64,000 nt of DNA from Mesorhizobium loti (GCA_002356515.1 AP017605.1:4039001-4103000); one strand, 5' to 3'; counted from the first letter of the stretch, positions 54,658 to 63,633 are shown. Notes: generated from the letters alone by a model not told the origin. Made by a program: numbers and translations.

Positions 54658-55821
54658 TCACTTCACCGCCGAATCGAACAGATGCGCCTTGATCTTCTCG
54701 ACATCGAGCGCGGCAAAGCCTTCCGACAGCTTGACGCCGTCGGCATCGGCCTTGACCTTGGCCTTGTCGAACGTATTGGCCGCCGGGATCAAATCGTTGG
54801 TGCAGACATCCTCGGCCTTCACCGGATTGGTGATCTGGCCGATCTTGTGGATCTCGTCGAAGAAGCCCTGCCAGCTCGCCATGTCGTGCGAGCCCCAGCC
54901 GCCGCGCTTGTCCATGTCGCCACGGAAGACGTTGATCTGCTGCAGGATCGAGGTGGTGCCGAGCTCCGGTCCGAGATTCTTGGCCAGCGTCGGGAACTGC
55001 TCGAACACCGCTTCGACGGCCGCACGCGGATTCTGGTAGCCGAATTCGAGACCCATCGCCCAGCCGCGCAGGTATTTTTCCAGGAACGCCTTCTTGTCGG
55101 GATCCTCGAGGTCGGCGGCGCGCACGACAAAGGTGTTGGCCGGCAGTTTCGAGTTCTTCACGCCGAGCCAGTATTCGAAGTCGAGGCCCTTGGCGATCCA
55201 TTCGGCGCGCAGCCCTTCCCAGGACAGGGCCGCGTCACCCTGGCCGCCGGCAAGCGCGGTGCCCCAGGTCGGCCAGCCGGCCTCGACATATTTGACCTTC
55301 TTGATGTCGACGCCTTGTGCCGCAAGCAGCGGATCGGTGATCGACTGCCAGGCGGCGGAACCGAGCAGGATGGTCTTGCCTTCGAGCTTCTTCAGATCGT
55401 TCGAGCCCTCGCCCTTGCGGAAGGCTATGCTGAACGTGTCGCGGGCGCCCATGTGGAACACCGACTTCAGCTTCATGCCGTTCTGGATGGCGAAGGAGAA
55501 CACGCCGGGCGAAGGGAAGCCCATATCGGCCTGACCGACATCGACGAACTTCACCGTCGCCGTGCCGTCCGACGGCCCCGGCTGCATGTCGGTGTTGAGG
55601 TCGCCGAAATAGCCGGCCTTCTTGGCCGACCAATAGGGATAGTCGTCGAGCACTTCGAGCGTGCCACGTGGCGAGATCCAGGTGAATTTCTCATAGGCCG
55701 CCGCCCTGGCTTTGAGGCCGGATGCGCCGAGCGCGGTTGCCGTCACCAGGCCGGCGCCGGTGACCTGCAGGAAATAGCGGCGGGACATCCCCGCCTGGCG
55801 GATCGAATTGTCTTTGGTCAT
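54658..55821 (-). CDS. ABC transporter substrate-binding protein, NitT/TauT type
   Basis: A 387-residue periplasmic binding protein with a Tat signal (SRRYFLQVTGAGLVTATALG). The mature part shows GTLEVLDDYPYWSAKKAGYFG, DVGQADMGFPSPGV and DLKKLEGKTILLGSAAWQS, typical of SsuA/ThiY/NitT proteins. These bind sulfonates, pyrimidine precursors, nitrate and similar compounds, so the ligand cannot be fixed. It is the third gene of the ABC operon, 69 nt after the permease. Confidence 0.92.
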   Translation of the reverse strand: MTKDNSIRQAGMSRRYFLQVTGAGLVTATALGASGLKARAAAYEKFTWISPRGTLEVLDDYPYWSAKKAGYFGDLNTDMQPGPSDGTATVKFVDVGQADMGFPSPGVFSFAIQNGMKLKSVFHMGARDTFSIAFRKGEGSNDLKKLEGKTILLGSAAWQSITDPLLAAQGVDIKKVKYVEAGWPTWGTALAGGQGDAALSWEGLRAEWIAKGLDFEYWLGVKNSKLPANTFVVRAADLEDPDKKAFLEKYLRGWAMGLEFGYQNPRAAVEAVFEQFPTLAKNLGPELGTTSILQQINVFRGDMDKRGGWGSHDMASWQGFFDEIHKIGQITNPVKAEDVCTNDLIPAANTFDKAKVKADADGVKLSEGFAALDVEKIKAHLFDSAVK

Positions 55822-55890
55822 CGCTTTCCCCTTTTGTTTGATGTCAGTCTCATGGCACCCGCCTCACGGGCACCGTCATTGCCTCCTGCT

Positions 55891-56733
55891 CTAAGCCTCC
55901 CAGCTCGCCCATTTCTTGCCGATGAGGAAGAACAGCACGTAGATCAGGATGCCGAGCGTCGACAGGATCAGCACCACGGCGAAGAATTGCGGCATCTGGA
56001 TCATCGACGAATAGGTGGTCAGCCGGTTGCCGAGGCCAAAGCCGCCGCCGACCATCTCGGCGCCGACGGCGGTGAGCAGGCCGAAGATGGCGCCGATCAT
56101 CAGCCCGACCAGGATCATCGGCAGCGCCATCGGCGCGCGGATCTTCCAGAAGATCTGCAAGGTGCTGGCGCCGTAGGAGCGGGCGAGCGCGATCTTGGCG
56201 CTGTCGACGCGGCGAAAGCCGGTGGCGGCGTTGATCATCACCATCGGCCCGGCGGCCAGCGCCACCGCGATGATGCGCGGCGTGTAGCCGAAGCCGAAGC
56301 GCAGGATGAGCAGCGGCACCAGCGCCAGCATCGGCGTGGTGACGAGCAGCAAGATGTAGGGCGCGACTATTTTTTCCGCGAAGGGGAACTGGGTGATGAC
56401 GGCGGCCAGCACCAACCCGACGACGGCGCCGATGGCAAAGCCGGACACCAGCTCGACCAGCGTGTAGCCGAGATGCGGCGCTATCAGCGGGAACTCGTCG
56501 AACAGCGCATAGGCGATCGAGCTCGGCGGCGGCATGATGTAGAGCGGCACATGGAACAGCCGCAAGGCCAGCTCGATGCCGCCGATGATGACCACGGCCA
56601 CGGCGATGATGGCCGCCACTTCCTTGCCCGACTTGATGCCGGGGCCGCTGGCGAAGGCCGAAAGATTGGTCAGGCTGACCTCCTGGCCATCGCCCGACTT
56701 GGATTTGGAGAATTCCGGGATGGCGTCGCTCAC
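55891..56733 (-). CDS. ABC transporter permease, NitT/TauT type
   Basis: A 280-residue inner-membrane permease with about six membrane segments. The EAA-like loop is INAATGFRRVDSAKIALARSYGAS. It starts with GTG at 56733, overlapping the ATPase stop by 4 nt (GTGA), which implies coupling. It pairs with the binding protein and ATPase to form one importer. Confidence 0.94.
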   Translation of the reverse strand: MSDAIPEFSKSKSGDGQEVSLTNLSAFASGPGIKSGKEVAAIIAVAVVIIGGIELALRLFHVPLYIMPPPSSIAYALFDEFPLIAPHLGYTLVELVSGFAIGAVVGLVLAAVITQFPFAEKIVAPYILLLVTTPMLALVPLLILRFGFGYTPRIIAVALAAGPMVMINAATGFRRVDSAKIALARSYGASTLQIFWKIRAPMALPMILVGLMIGAIFGLLTAVGAEMVGGGFGLGNRLTTYSSMIQMPQFFAVVLILSTLGILIYVLFFLIGKKWASWEA

Positions 56734-57557
56734 GGCCTGATCCTCACGATCTCGGCGCTGGTGCGCTCCGGCGCCGTCGGCCTGGCGCGCTCGCCGACAA
56801 TGTCCATCTTGATGCGATTGGTGAGGTCGAAGACTTCCTTGGTCGCCATGATCTCCAGCGAGCGCGGCCGCGCGAACGGCACGCGGTATTCACGGGCAAC
56901 CTTGCCCGGCCGCGCACTCAGCACCACCACCCGGTCCGAGAGAAAGATCGCTTCCTCGATCGAGTGGGTGATGAAGACGATGGTGGTCTTGGTGTCGAGC
57001 CAGATCTCCTCGACCAAGCGGTTCATCTCCTCTCGCGTAAAGGAGTCGAGCGCGCCGAACGGCTCGTCCATCAACAGCACCGAGGGTTTCAACGCCAGCG
57101 CCCGCACGATCGCCGCGCGCTGCTGCATGCCGCCCGAAAGCTCGCGCGGGAACTTGCCGCCGAAGCCGTCGAGGCCGACGCGGTTCAAGAGATGCGCGAT
57201 CCAGGCACGATCCGGCTTCTCGCCCTTGATCTCGAAGGGAAAACGGATGTTGGCGTCGAGATTGCGCCAGGGCAGGAGGTTGGCTTCCTGGAAGACGATG
57301 CCGATATCGGGATGCGGGCCGGTGATCTTGAGACCGTCGAGCCGGATCTCGCCGCTGGTCAGCTTGTGCAGCCCTGACATCGACCACAAAAGCGTGGTCT
57401 TGCCGCAGCCGGACGGGCCGACGATCGAGACGATTTCATTGGCCCGGACATCGAGGCTGCAGCGGTCCAGCGCCAGCAGATCGCCCGACGCCGTGTGATA
57501 GATCTTGGTCGCTGCCTGCACGCCAAGCTTCGGCGTTGTTATCTCGCCCGCGTTCAT
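56730..57557 (-). CDS. ABC transporter ATP-binding protein, NitT/TauT type
   Basis: A 275-residue ATPase. It shows Walker A GPSGCGKTT, signature LSGGMQQR, Walker B VLLMDEPFGALD and the switch His in TTIVFITHSIEEA. The family layout fits SsuB/TauB/NrtD importers. It is the first gene of the operon and divergent from the RpiR-family regulator across about 310 bp. Confidence 0.96.
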   Translation of the reverse strand: MNAGEITTPKLGVQAATKIYHTASGDLLALDRCSLDVRANEIVSIVGPSGCGKTTLLWSMSGLHKLTSGEIRLDGLKITGPHPDIGIVFQEANLLPWRNLDANIRFPFEIKGEKPDRAWIAHLLNRVGLDGFGGKFPRELSGGMQQRAAIVRALALKPSVLLMDEPFGALDSFTREEMNRLVEEIWLDTKTTIVFITHSIEEAIFLSDRVVVLSARPGKVAREYRVPFARPRSLEIMATKEVFDLTNRIKMDIVGERARPTAPERTSAEIVRIRP

Positions 57558-57726
57558 CCGCCCCTCGGAGATTGCGTGATGATCCAGTAGGTCATCAGAC
57601 TGCCAAAAATCAGTCTGTAACTATCCTACTTTGCTGTCAAGCGGTCGCGGTGGTACGCTTACCATCAAAATTCCATGTTTGTGTTAATGCTTTGTTTTTG
57701 CGTTATTTCCTTCGCCTTGAAATGTG

Positions 57727-57753
57727 TGTTGCTTTCCTACATACTCCGGAAAG
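57727..57753. promoter_or_regulatory. TGTTGCTTT half-site region, RpiR/ABC intergenic
   Basis: TGTTGCTTT at 57727-57735 repeats the arm of the dyad at 62723-62754. Directly overlapping it, CTTTCC and GGAAAG form a 6-bp inverted repeat around TACATACTCC. The 57558-57867 gap otherwise shows AT-rich promoter-like sequence and no gene. Confidence 0.4.
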
Positions 57754-57867
57754 GAAACGCGAACATGCCGTTGCGGCACGCAGCGGTTGTAGCGTGGCCG
57801 GTGCATGGAACGACGGCGTGCAAACATGATAAGAGGTCAGGTCGAAAAGCCAGGGAAGACCGACTTC

Positions 57868-58809
57868 ATGACCGAAGCTGACAGCCAGCAAGTGCCTGTT
57901 GCAAGCCAAGACACGGAGGGACGCGACGTCAGGCGCATCCCGGACATCATCTCGCTGGTCAAGGATTCCTACGCGGAGTTGAGCCCGGCGGAGCGCCGCG
58001 TCGCCGATGTCGTGCTCGACGATGTCAAATACGCGGTCGACGCCTCCAATGCGGCGATTGCCGAACGCGCCGGGGTCAGCGAACCGACGGTGACCCGCTT
58101 CTGCCGCGCCATTGGCTGCGAGGGCGTGCGCGATTTCAAGCTGAAGCTGGCGCAGAGCCTCGTCGTCGGCGCGCTCTATCTGGCCAAGTCGCCGGCCGTC
58201 AGCAACGACAACGGCATGCCGTTCTGGAACGCCGTGTTCGGCGAGGCACGGCGCGCGCTGCAGGAGGCCGAGCGGCAGCTCGACCCGGGTGAGCTGCAGA
58301 AGGCGGCCGAACTGATCGCCAAGGCGCGCCAGGTGACCGTCTTCGGCCTTGGCGGCAGTTCCTCGGCGCTGGCGCAGGAAACGCAATACCGGCTGTTTCG
58401 CTATGGCATCACCGTCAGCGCCCAGTGCGATCCTTATCTGATGCGCATGACCGCCTCGACCTTGAAGCCGGGCGACCTGGTGATCGCCATTTCGGCGACG
58501 GGGCGCACGCGCGAGGTGATCGAGGCCGTCGAACTCGCCAAGCACTACCGCGCCAACGCCATCGCCGTGACCGCGCCCGACACCGATCTGGCGCGGGCCT
58601 GCGATGTCCGGCTGACGGTGGCGGTGCCCGAATATCCCGACACGCTGAAGCCGACCGCCTCGCGCTATGCCTTCCTGATGATGATCGACCTTCTGGCGGT
58701 GGCTTCCGCCTACAAGCTCGACGGCTCGGCGCGCGAAACGGTGCGCCGCATCAAATACAACGCCCAAATCCACCGCACCGGCAAGGAGATGGAGCCGCTC
58801 GGGGATTAG
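57868..58809 (+). CDS. RpiR/MurR family transcriptional regulator (HTH + SIS)
   Basis: A 313-residue regulator. An N-terminal RpiR helix-turn-helix covers about residues 20-105: IISLVKDSYAELSPAERRVAD, AIAERAGVSEPTVTRFCRAIG. A SIS phosphosugar-binding domain follows: KARQVTVFGLGGSSSALAQE, LKPGDLVIAISATGRTREVIE. Start taken at the ATG at 57868 with GGGAAG upstream; 57805 and 57826 are possible. Divergent from the ABC operon, which it most likely controls. SIS ligands are often phosphosugars, but many RpiR proteins sense other metabolites. Confidence 0.93.
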   Translation: MTEADSQQVPVASQDTEGRDVRRIPDIISLVKDSYAELSPAERRVADVVLDDVKYAVDASNAAIAERAGVSEPTVTRFCRAIGCEGVRDFKLKLAQSLVVGALYLAKSPAVSNDNGMPFWNAVFGEARRALQEAERQLDPGELQKAAELIAKARQVTVFGLGGSSSALAQETQYRLFRYGITVSAQCDPYLMRMTASTLKPGDLVIAISATGRTREVIEAVELAKHYRANAIAVTAPDTDLARACDVRLTVAVPEYPDTLKPTASRYAFLMMIDLLAVASAYKLDGSARETVRRIKYNAQIHRTGKEMEPLGD

Positions 58810-58817
58810 GGCACGTC

Positions 58818-58972
58818 TTCCCTTCTCCCCTTGTGGGAGAAGGTGGATCGGCGCGCAGCGCCGAGACGGGTTGAGGGGTGGGGAACGGAGTGCTGTCGAC
58901 GCCAAGCTGGAGCACCCCTCATCCGACCTCGCTTCGCGAGGCCACCTTCTCCCACAAGGGGAGAAGGGAAGG
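58818..58972. repeat. Dispersed intergenic repeat B, copy B4
   Basis: CTTCCCTTCTCCCCTTGTGG at the left and CACAAGGGGAGAAGGGAAG at the right are inverted ends. The inner CCTCGCTTCGCGAGG is a further hairpin. It fills most of the 58810-59009 gap. Confidence 0.85.
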
Positions 58973-59009
58973 CCGAGCCCGCGCCAATGTGAAACGAAAG
59001 AGGGAAGAA

Positions 59010-60800
59010 ATGCTCGAGATCGCACCGACGAAACAGGCAGCCGCATGGCTCCAATCCCTGGCGCAGGCGCTCGCGGCCGGCGATGCGACGGCAGCCGCCA
59101 ACCTGTTCGTCGACGACTGCTACTGGCGCGATCTTCTGACCTTCACCTGGAACGTCACGACCATGGAAGGCCGCGACGCCATCGCCGACATGCTCAAGTC
59201 AACGCTCCCCACGACCAAGCCAACGGCTTGGCAGCTCACCGGCGAAGCGACCTCGGATGAGGGCACGATCGAAGCCTGGTTCACATTCGAGACCGCAGTG
59301 GCCACGGGCCAAGGCATCCTGCGCCTGCGCGACGGCCGCTGCCGTACCCTGTTTACGGCGATGACCGACCTCAAGGGATTCGAGGAACGCAAGGGCGCGG
59401 CGCGGCCGCTCGGCGTGCGCCACAAGGCCGACCCCGAACGCGAGACCTGGTCGGAAGCGCGGGCGCGCGAGACGCGTGAACTCGGCGCCAGCGAACAACC
59501 CTATTGCCTGGTCATCGGCGGCGGCCAGGGCGGCATCATGCTGGGCGCGCGGCTGCGGCAGCTTGGCGTGCCGACCATCGTCATCGAGAAGAATGCAAGG
59601 CCCGGCGATTCCTGGCGCAACCGCTACCGCACGCTCGTGCTGCACGACCCGGTCTGGTACGACCATCTGCCCTACATTCCGTTCCCGGAGAACTGGCCTG
59701 TCTTCACGCCCAAGGACAAGATGGGCGACTGGCTGGAAATGTACACGCGCGTCATGGAGCTCAATTACTGGGTCGCCACAAAATGCCTCAGCGCCTCCTA
59801 TGACGAGGCGCAGAAGGAGTGGACCGTGGTGGTCGACCGCGTCGGCCGGCAGATCACGCTGAAGCCGAAACATGTCGTCTTCGCCACCGGCGCCTATGGC
59901 CCGCCGCGAAAGATCGACCTGGCCGGCGCCAGCGAATTCAAGGGCGAATTACTGCATTCCAGCCAGTATGCCAGCGGCGACAAATTCCGCGGCAGACGCG
60001 TTGCAGTCATCGGTGCGGCAAGTTCGGGGCACGACGTCTGCGTCGACCTCTGGGAAAGCGGCGCCGACGTCACCATGATCCAGCGTTCGCCGACCACCGT
60101 GGTCAAATCCGACACACTGATGGAAGTAGGCTTCGAGATCTTCTCGGAGGGCGCATTGGCGCGCGGCATCACCACCGAAAAGGCCGACATGATCGTCGCC
60201 TCGACACCCTTCGCGCTGGCGCCCAAGGGCCAGCGCGCGCTCTACGAGGTGATCAAGGCGCGCGACGCGGCCTTCTACGACCGCCTGCGAGCCTCCGGCT
60301 TCGCCATCGATTTCGGCGACGACGAGACCGGCCTGCTGATGAAGGCCTACCGGACCGGCTCGGGCTACTACATCGATGTCGGCGCCTCGGACCTGATCAT
60401 CGACGGCAAGATCGGCATCCGCAGCGGTGTTGCCATCAAGTCGCTGACGAAAAACGGCATCCTGTTCGAGGACGGCAGCGAACTCGAGGCCGACGCCATC
60501 ATCGCCTGCACCGGCTACCAGTCGATGAACGAGAATGTCGCGGCACTTGTCTCGCGCGAGGTCGCCGACAAGGTCGGCCCCTGCTGGGGCCTCGGTTCCG
60601 GCGTCAAGGGCGATCCTGGCCCCTGGCAAGGCGAGCTGCGCAACATGTGGAGACCGACGGCGCAGGAAGCGCTGTGGTTCCACGGCGGCAATCTGGCGCT
60701 GTCGCGTTTTTACTCCAAATACGTGGCGCTGCAGATCAAGGCGCGTATGGAGGGGATCGCGACGCCGGTTTATGGGAAGCCAAGCAACGCGGGGCGGTGA
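59010..60800 (+). CDS. SnoaL-like domain fused to flavin-containing monooxygenase
   Basis: A 596-residue protein. Residues 1-125 look like a SnoaL/NTF2-like domain (AAANLFVDDCYWRDLLTFTW, MEGRDAIADML). The rest is a class B flavin monooxygenase: FAD motif GGGQGG at 170-175, FATGAYGPP at 291-299, the family motif FKGELLHSSQY at 310-320 (FxGxxxHxxxY), NADPH motif GAASSG at 335-340, and ACTGYQSMN near the end. The ATG at 59010 follows AGGGAAG; the upstream frame is repeat B4. It may oxygenate the compound brought in by the ABC importer. Confidence 0.92.
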   Translation: MLEIAPTKQAAAWLQSLAQALAAGDATAAANLFVDDCYWRDLLTFTWNVTTMEGRDAIADMLKSTLPTTKPTAWQLTGEATSDEGTIEAWFTFETAVATGQGILRLRDGRCRTLFTAMTDLKGFEERKGAARPLGVRHKADPERETWSEARARETRELGASEQPYCLVIGGGQGGIMLGARLRQLGVPTIVIEKNARPGDSWRNRYRTLVLHDPVWYDHLPYIPFPENWPVFTPKDKMGDWLEMYTRVMELNYWVATKCLSASYDEAQKEWTVVVDRVGRQITLKPKHVVFATGAYGPPRKIDLAGASEFKGELLHSSQYASGDKFRGRRVAVIGAASSGHDVCVDLWESGADVTMIQRSPTTVVKSDTLMEVGFEIFSEGALARGITTEKADMIVASTPFALAPKGQRALYEVIKARDAAFYDRLRASGFAIDFGDDETGLLMKAYRTGSGYYIDVGASDLIIDGKIGIRSGVAIKSLTKNGILFEDGSELEADAIIACTGYQSMNENVAALVSREVADKVGPCWGLGSGVKGDPGPWQGELRNMWRPTAQEALWFHGGNLALSRFYSKYVALQIKARMEGIATPVYGKPSNAGR

Positions 60801-60807
60801 AGCTAGC

Positions 60808-60993
60808 GATCTCCCCCCTCGTGGGGGAGATGGCCGGCAGGCCAGAGGGGGGCGCTGTCCCGCCGGCGTATCAATTCATTGAACTCGCGCGCCCTCGGAG
60901 GTCCTTGCTCGATCGCAGCCTAACGAAGGTTTGCGTTCCGTCACGCCCCCCTCTGCCCTGCCGGGCATCTCCCCCACAAGGGGGGAGATTGGC
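60808..60993. repeat. Dispersed intergenic repeat B, copy B5
   Basis: ATCTCCCCCCTCGTGGGGGAGAT at the left is a hairpin, and ATCTCCCCCACAAGGGGGGAGAT at the right is another. It fills the gap between the monooxygenase gene and the convergent amidohydrolase gene, and both hairpins could end transcripts. Confidence 0.8.
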
Positions 60994-60996
60994 TAA

Positions 60997-62229
60997 TTAC
61001 TCATGCCGATGCCCAAAGTGCCTTGCCGCAACCTCGACATGCGTATGCGCCACCTGTGCTTCGAAACGCTCCGTCTCGTCGCGGTCGGGCGCCTCGTTCG
61101 GCCACCAGGTGCCGCCGATGACGATGCCTTCCGAGACCAGCCGCTGATCGGCGACCAACGCGGCGCCGACCGCGTCGACGAAGGTGAAACGGCCCGGCCG
61201 CTGGCGAAGGACAGTGACATCGCCGACGGTGCCGATCGCCAGCGTGCCGAGGTCCGGCCTGGCGATCGCCCGCGCCGGCGCTTGCGTCGCCGCGCGCAGC
61301 ACCTCGACCAAAGGCATGCCGAGCGCCATCAGCTTCGACATGCAGACCAGAATGTCGAAGGCCGGCCCGTCGACGCAGTAGAGATGCACGTCGCTCGAGA
61401 TGACGTCGGGCGCCAGCCCTTCGGCGAGCATGGCGCGCGCCACTTCGAAGTCGAACGAGCCCATGCCATGGCCGAGATCGAAGATGACGCCGCGCTCGCG
61501 CGCCAGCCGCATGTCGGGCCGCACCGCGCCGGAGGCGAAGACCGGCGCGTTGGGGAACGGCCGGAAGCAATGGGTGAGGACATCGCCCCGGCGCAGGCGC
61601 GGCAGCACTTCCGAGCGGCCGGGCGGCGGCTCGTCAATATGCGCCATCAGCGGCAGGCCGGCCTTGTCGGCGGCCTCCAGCGCCAGATCGACCGGCGCGA
61701 TGCCGCTGGTGCCGCCGGCATGCTTGCCGGAGCGGACCTTCACGCCGACGACGACATCGGCGTGTTCGCGCGCGGCGGCGACCACTTCGCGCGGCTCGCA
61801 GAGCCTCAGATCGCTGCACTCGCCGACCGACACCGACTGCGAGAAGCCGAAGATACCGGCAAAGGAAATGTTGACATAGGCCAGGATGCGCACCCTAGAC
61901 CGCTCCATGACATGGCGGCGGAAGCCGAGGAAATTGCCGGCGCCCGCACTGCCCGCATCGATGAAGGTGGTGGTGCCGCTTTTGGCCGCGAGCCTGTCGG
62001 CATCGACGCCGAGCGAGGTTCCGCCCCAATAGACGTGGCTGTGAAGATCGACCAGGCCGGGCGCGACGATGCGGCCCGTCGCGTCGACGACCTGCGCGGC
62101 GCGATCCGCCGGGATGTCGGCATCGATCGCGGCGACCCGCCCATTGGCGATGGCGACATCGCGTGGCGCATCGATGCCGGACGCCGGATCGATCAGCCGT
62201 CCGCCCTTCAGCAGGAGGTCGAATTGCAT
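60997..62229 (-). CDS. Metal-dependent amidohydrolase/deacetylase family protein
   Basis: A 410-residue amidohydrolase. The metal site is HSHVYWGG (HxH), the bridging Lys is probably in VVVGVKVRSGKH, then LMAHIDEPP, VLTHCFRPFP and the last Asp in VISSDVHLYCVDGP. The group includes dihydroorotase-like and N-acetyl-hydrolase-like enzymes annotated as amidohydrolase/deacetylase. It follows the RidA gene with 28 nt between, so they form a pair. The amide substrate is unknown. Confidence 0.9.
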   Translation of the reverse strand: MQFDLLLKGGRLIDPASGIDAPRDVAIANGRVAAIDADIPADRAAQVVDATGRIVAPGLVDLHSHVYWGGTSLGVDADRLAAKSGTTTFIDAGSAGAGNFLGFRRHVMERSRVRILAYVNISFAGIFGFSQSVSVGECSDLRLCEPREVVAAAREHADVVVGVKVRSGKHAGGTSGIAPVDLALEAADKAGLPLMAHIDEPPPGRSEVLPRLRRGDVLTHCFRPFPNAPVFASGAVRPDMRLARERGVIFDLGHGMGSFDFEVARAMLAEGLAPDVISSDVHLYCVDGPAFDILVCMSKLMALGMPLVEVLRAATQAPARAIARPDLGTLAIGTVGDVTVLRQRPGRFTFVDAVGAALVADQRLVSEGIVIGGTWWPNEAPDRDETERFEAQVAHTHVEVAARHFGHRHE

Positions 62230-62257
62230 GAGGGGAACCTCCGCTTCGTTGCGCCTG

Positions 62258-62623
62258 TCAGACCGGCCGATAGGCGACGGCCTCGACCTCGATCTTGATG
62301 TCGATCATCAGCCGCGATTCGACCGTGGTGCGGGCCGGCGGATTCTTCGGGAAGTGCCTGGCATAAACCGCGTTGAAGGCGCCGAAATCGCGCGCATCTT
62401 CCAGCCAGACGGTGGTCTTCACCACATCATCCAGCGTGCAGCCGGCCAGCGCGAGTGCCGCCTTCACATTGGCAAGCACCTGCTCGGTCTGTTCGGTGAT
62501 GCCGCCCTTCACCACAATGCCGTCGCTGCCGACCGGAACCTGGCCCGAGACATAGACGAAGTCGCCGGCCCGCACGGCGGGCGACAGCGGCACATGGGAT
62601 GTTCCAAAAGTCTGCTTGGGCAA
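62258..62623 (-). CDS. RidA family protein
   Basis: A 121-residue RidA/YjgF protein. It shows SPAVRAGDFVYVSGQVPVG, ANVKAALALAGCTLDDVVKTTVWL and PPARTTVESRLMIDIKIEVEAVAY, with the conserved Arg in ARTTV that binds substrate carboxylate. It is closer to true RidA than the copy at 8324. It may clear reactive imines from the amide-degrading pathway here. Confidence 0.93.
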   Translation of the reverse strand: MPKQTFGTSHVPLSPAVRAGDFVYVSGQVPVGSDGIVVKGGITEQTEQVLANVKAALALAGCTLDDVVKTTVWLEDARDFGAFNAVYARHFPKNPPARTTVESRLMIDIKIEVEAVAYRPV

Positions 62624-62722
62624 GGGATCGCCTCCTCTGATTATGCGACCGGACGCCAGGGCGGCGCCCGCTTCGGCGCAGATTTACCGCGATCGGGCCG
62701 GTCCCGATAGGGTCCTTGTTGG

Positions 62723-62754
62723 AAAGCAACATTCTTCGAAATTCATGTTGCTTT
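62723..62754. promoter_or_regulatory. 10-bp inverted repeat between RidA and SnoaL-like genes
   Basis: AAAGCAACAT (62723-62732) and ATGTTGCTTT (62745-62754) are perfect inverted arms around a 12-bp spacer. It lies 100 nt upstream of the RidA start and 90 nt upstream of the SnoaL-like start, so it can serve both divergent genes. The TGTTGCTTT arm recurs upstream of the RpiR gene. Confidence 0.65.
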
Positions 62755-62843
62755 ATTACAGGAGCGCTAGCATCGTGCGCGCCTGCCGGACGGCTTTCAA
62801 GCCGTCGCGAACCGATGCCTGTGCGAGACCGGAGAAACCGAGA

Positions 62844-63329
62844 ATGACCTTCGACAAAAACCCGTTTCCGTCAGGCGACGCCGACCGCCACGCGCTGTGG
62901 GAGATGCTGGTGCGGCGCGACATCGACGCCTTCATCGGCCAGGACTGGTCCATGGTCGAAAACGACTTCATCGCCGAAAGCTTCTTCGGCATGCATGCGC
63001 ATTTTCTCGCCAATACCGACGCATGGCGGTTGCAATTCCCACGGCTGGAGATCTATCGCGACGAGTGGCTGCGCCAGGCCAGGGAAACGGCGGCGACCCA
63101 ATTCGCCGAGCCGCTGCGCGAGGCGATTTTTCGCGTCACCAATCTGCGTGACATCGATGTCGACGGCGACCGCGCCGTGTTGCACAAGAAATTCGACGGC
63201 TCCATCGCCAAGGCCGACGGCAGCGTCGACCGCTTGAAGTGGCAGACGCTGTATTTCTGCCGGAAGGTCGAAGGCAGCTGGAAGATTGCCGGCTTTGTTG
63301 GGTATATGCCGTATCCGCTGGGAGCTTAG
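62844..63329 (+). CDS. SnoaL/NTF2-like hypothetical protein
   Basis: A 161-residue protein that looks like an NTF2-like small alpha/beta barrel: LWEMLVRRDIDAFIGQDWSM, FFGMHAH near the start and VDRLKWQTLYFCRKVEGSWKIAGFVGYMPYPLG at the end, the usual last strands. The ATG at 62844 follows GGAGAAACC. It is divergent from the RidA-amidohydrolase pair. The function is unknown, though the NTF2-like domain of the monooxygenase upstream has a similar fold. Confidence 0.75.
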   Translation: MTFDKNPFPSGDADRHALWEMLVRRDIDAFIGQDWSMVENDFIAESFFGMHAHFLANTDAWRLQFPRLEIYRDEWLRQARETAATQFAEPLREAIFRVTNLRDIDVDGDRAVLHKKFDGSIAKADGSVDRLKWQTLYFCRKVEGSWKIAGFVGYMPYPLGA

Positions 63330-63421
63330 GAGCGTTTGAGCGGGAACGGGTTGGGGGGATTTCGCCGTTCGTTCGTCGGCTTATCATAGACCTTCGGGAT
63401 TGGCGGAGCCCCTCCCGACTT

Positions 63422-63603
63422 CGTCATCCCTGGGCGAAGCAAGGAGCGAAGCGACGCGGCGCAGACCATAGGATCCATGCCGGGACCCCAACGCGCTGCC
63501 ACCGTGCAGAATTCTGCTCCGCTGCATTCCGTGGCATAGGTCCCGGCATGGATCCTCGGGTCTCCGCGACGCCGCTACGCGGCTGCTCCGCCCGTGGATG
63601 ACG
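63422..63603. repeat. Dispersed intergenic repeat A, copy A7
   Basis: A 182-bp full copy with CGTCATCC and GGATGACG ends. It fills most of the 304-bp gap between the SnoaL-like gene and the C39-like gene; the remainder shows nothing. Confidence 0.9.
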
Positions 63604-63633
63604 AAGTGACGGGCGTCTCAGCCAATCCAGAAA

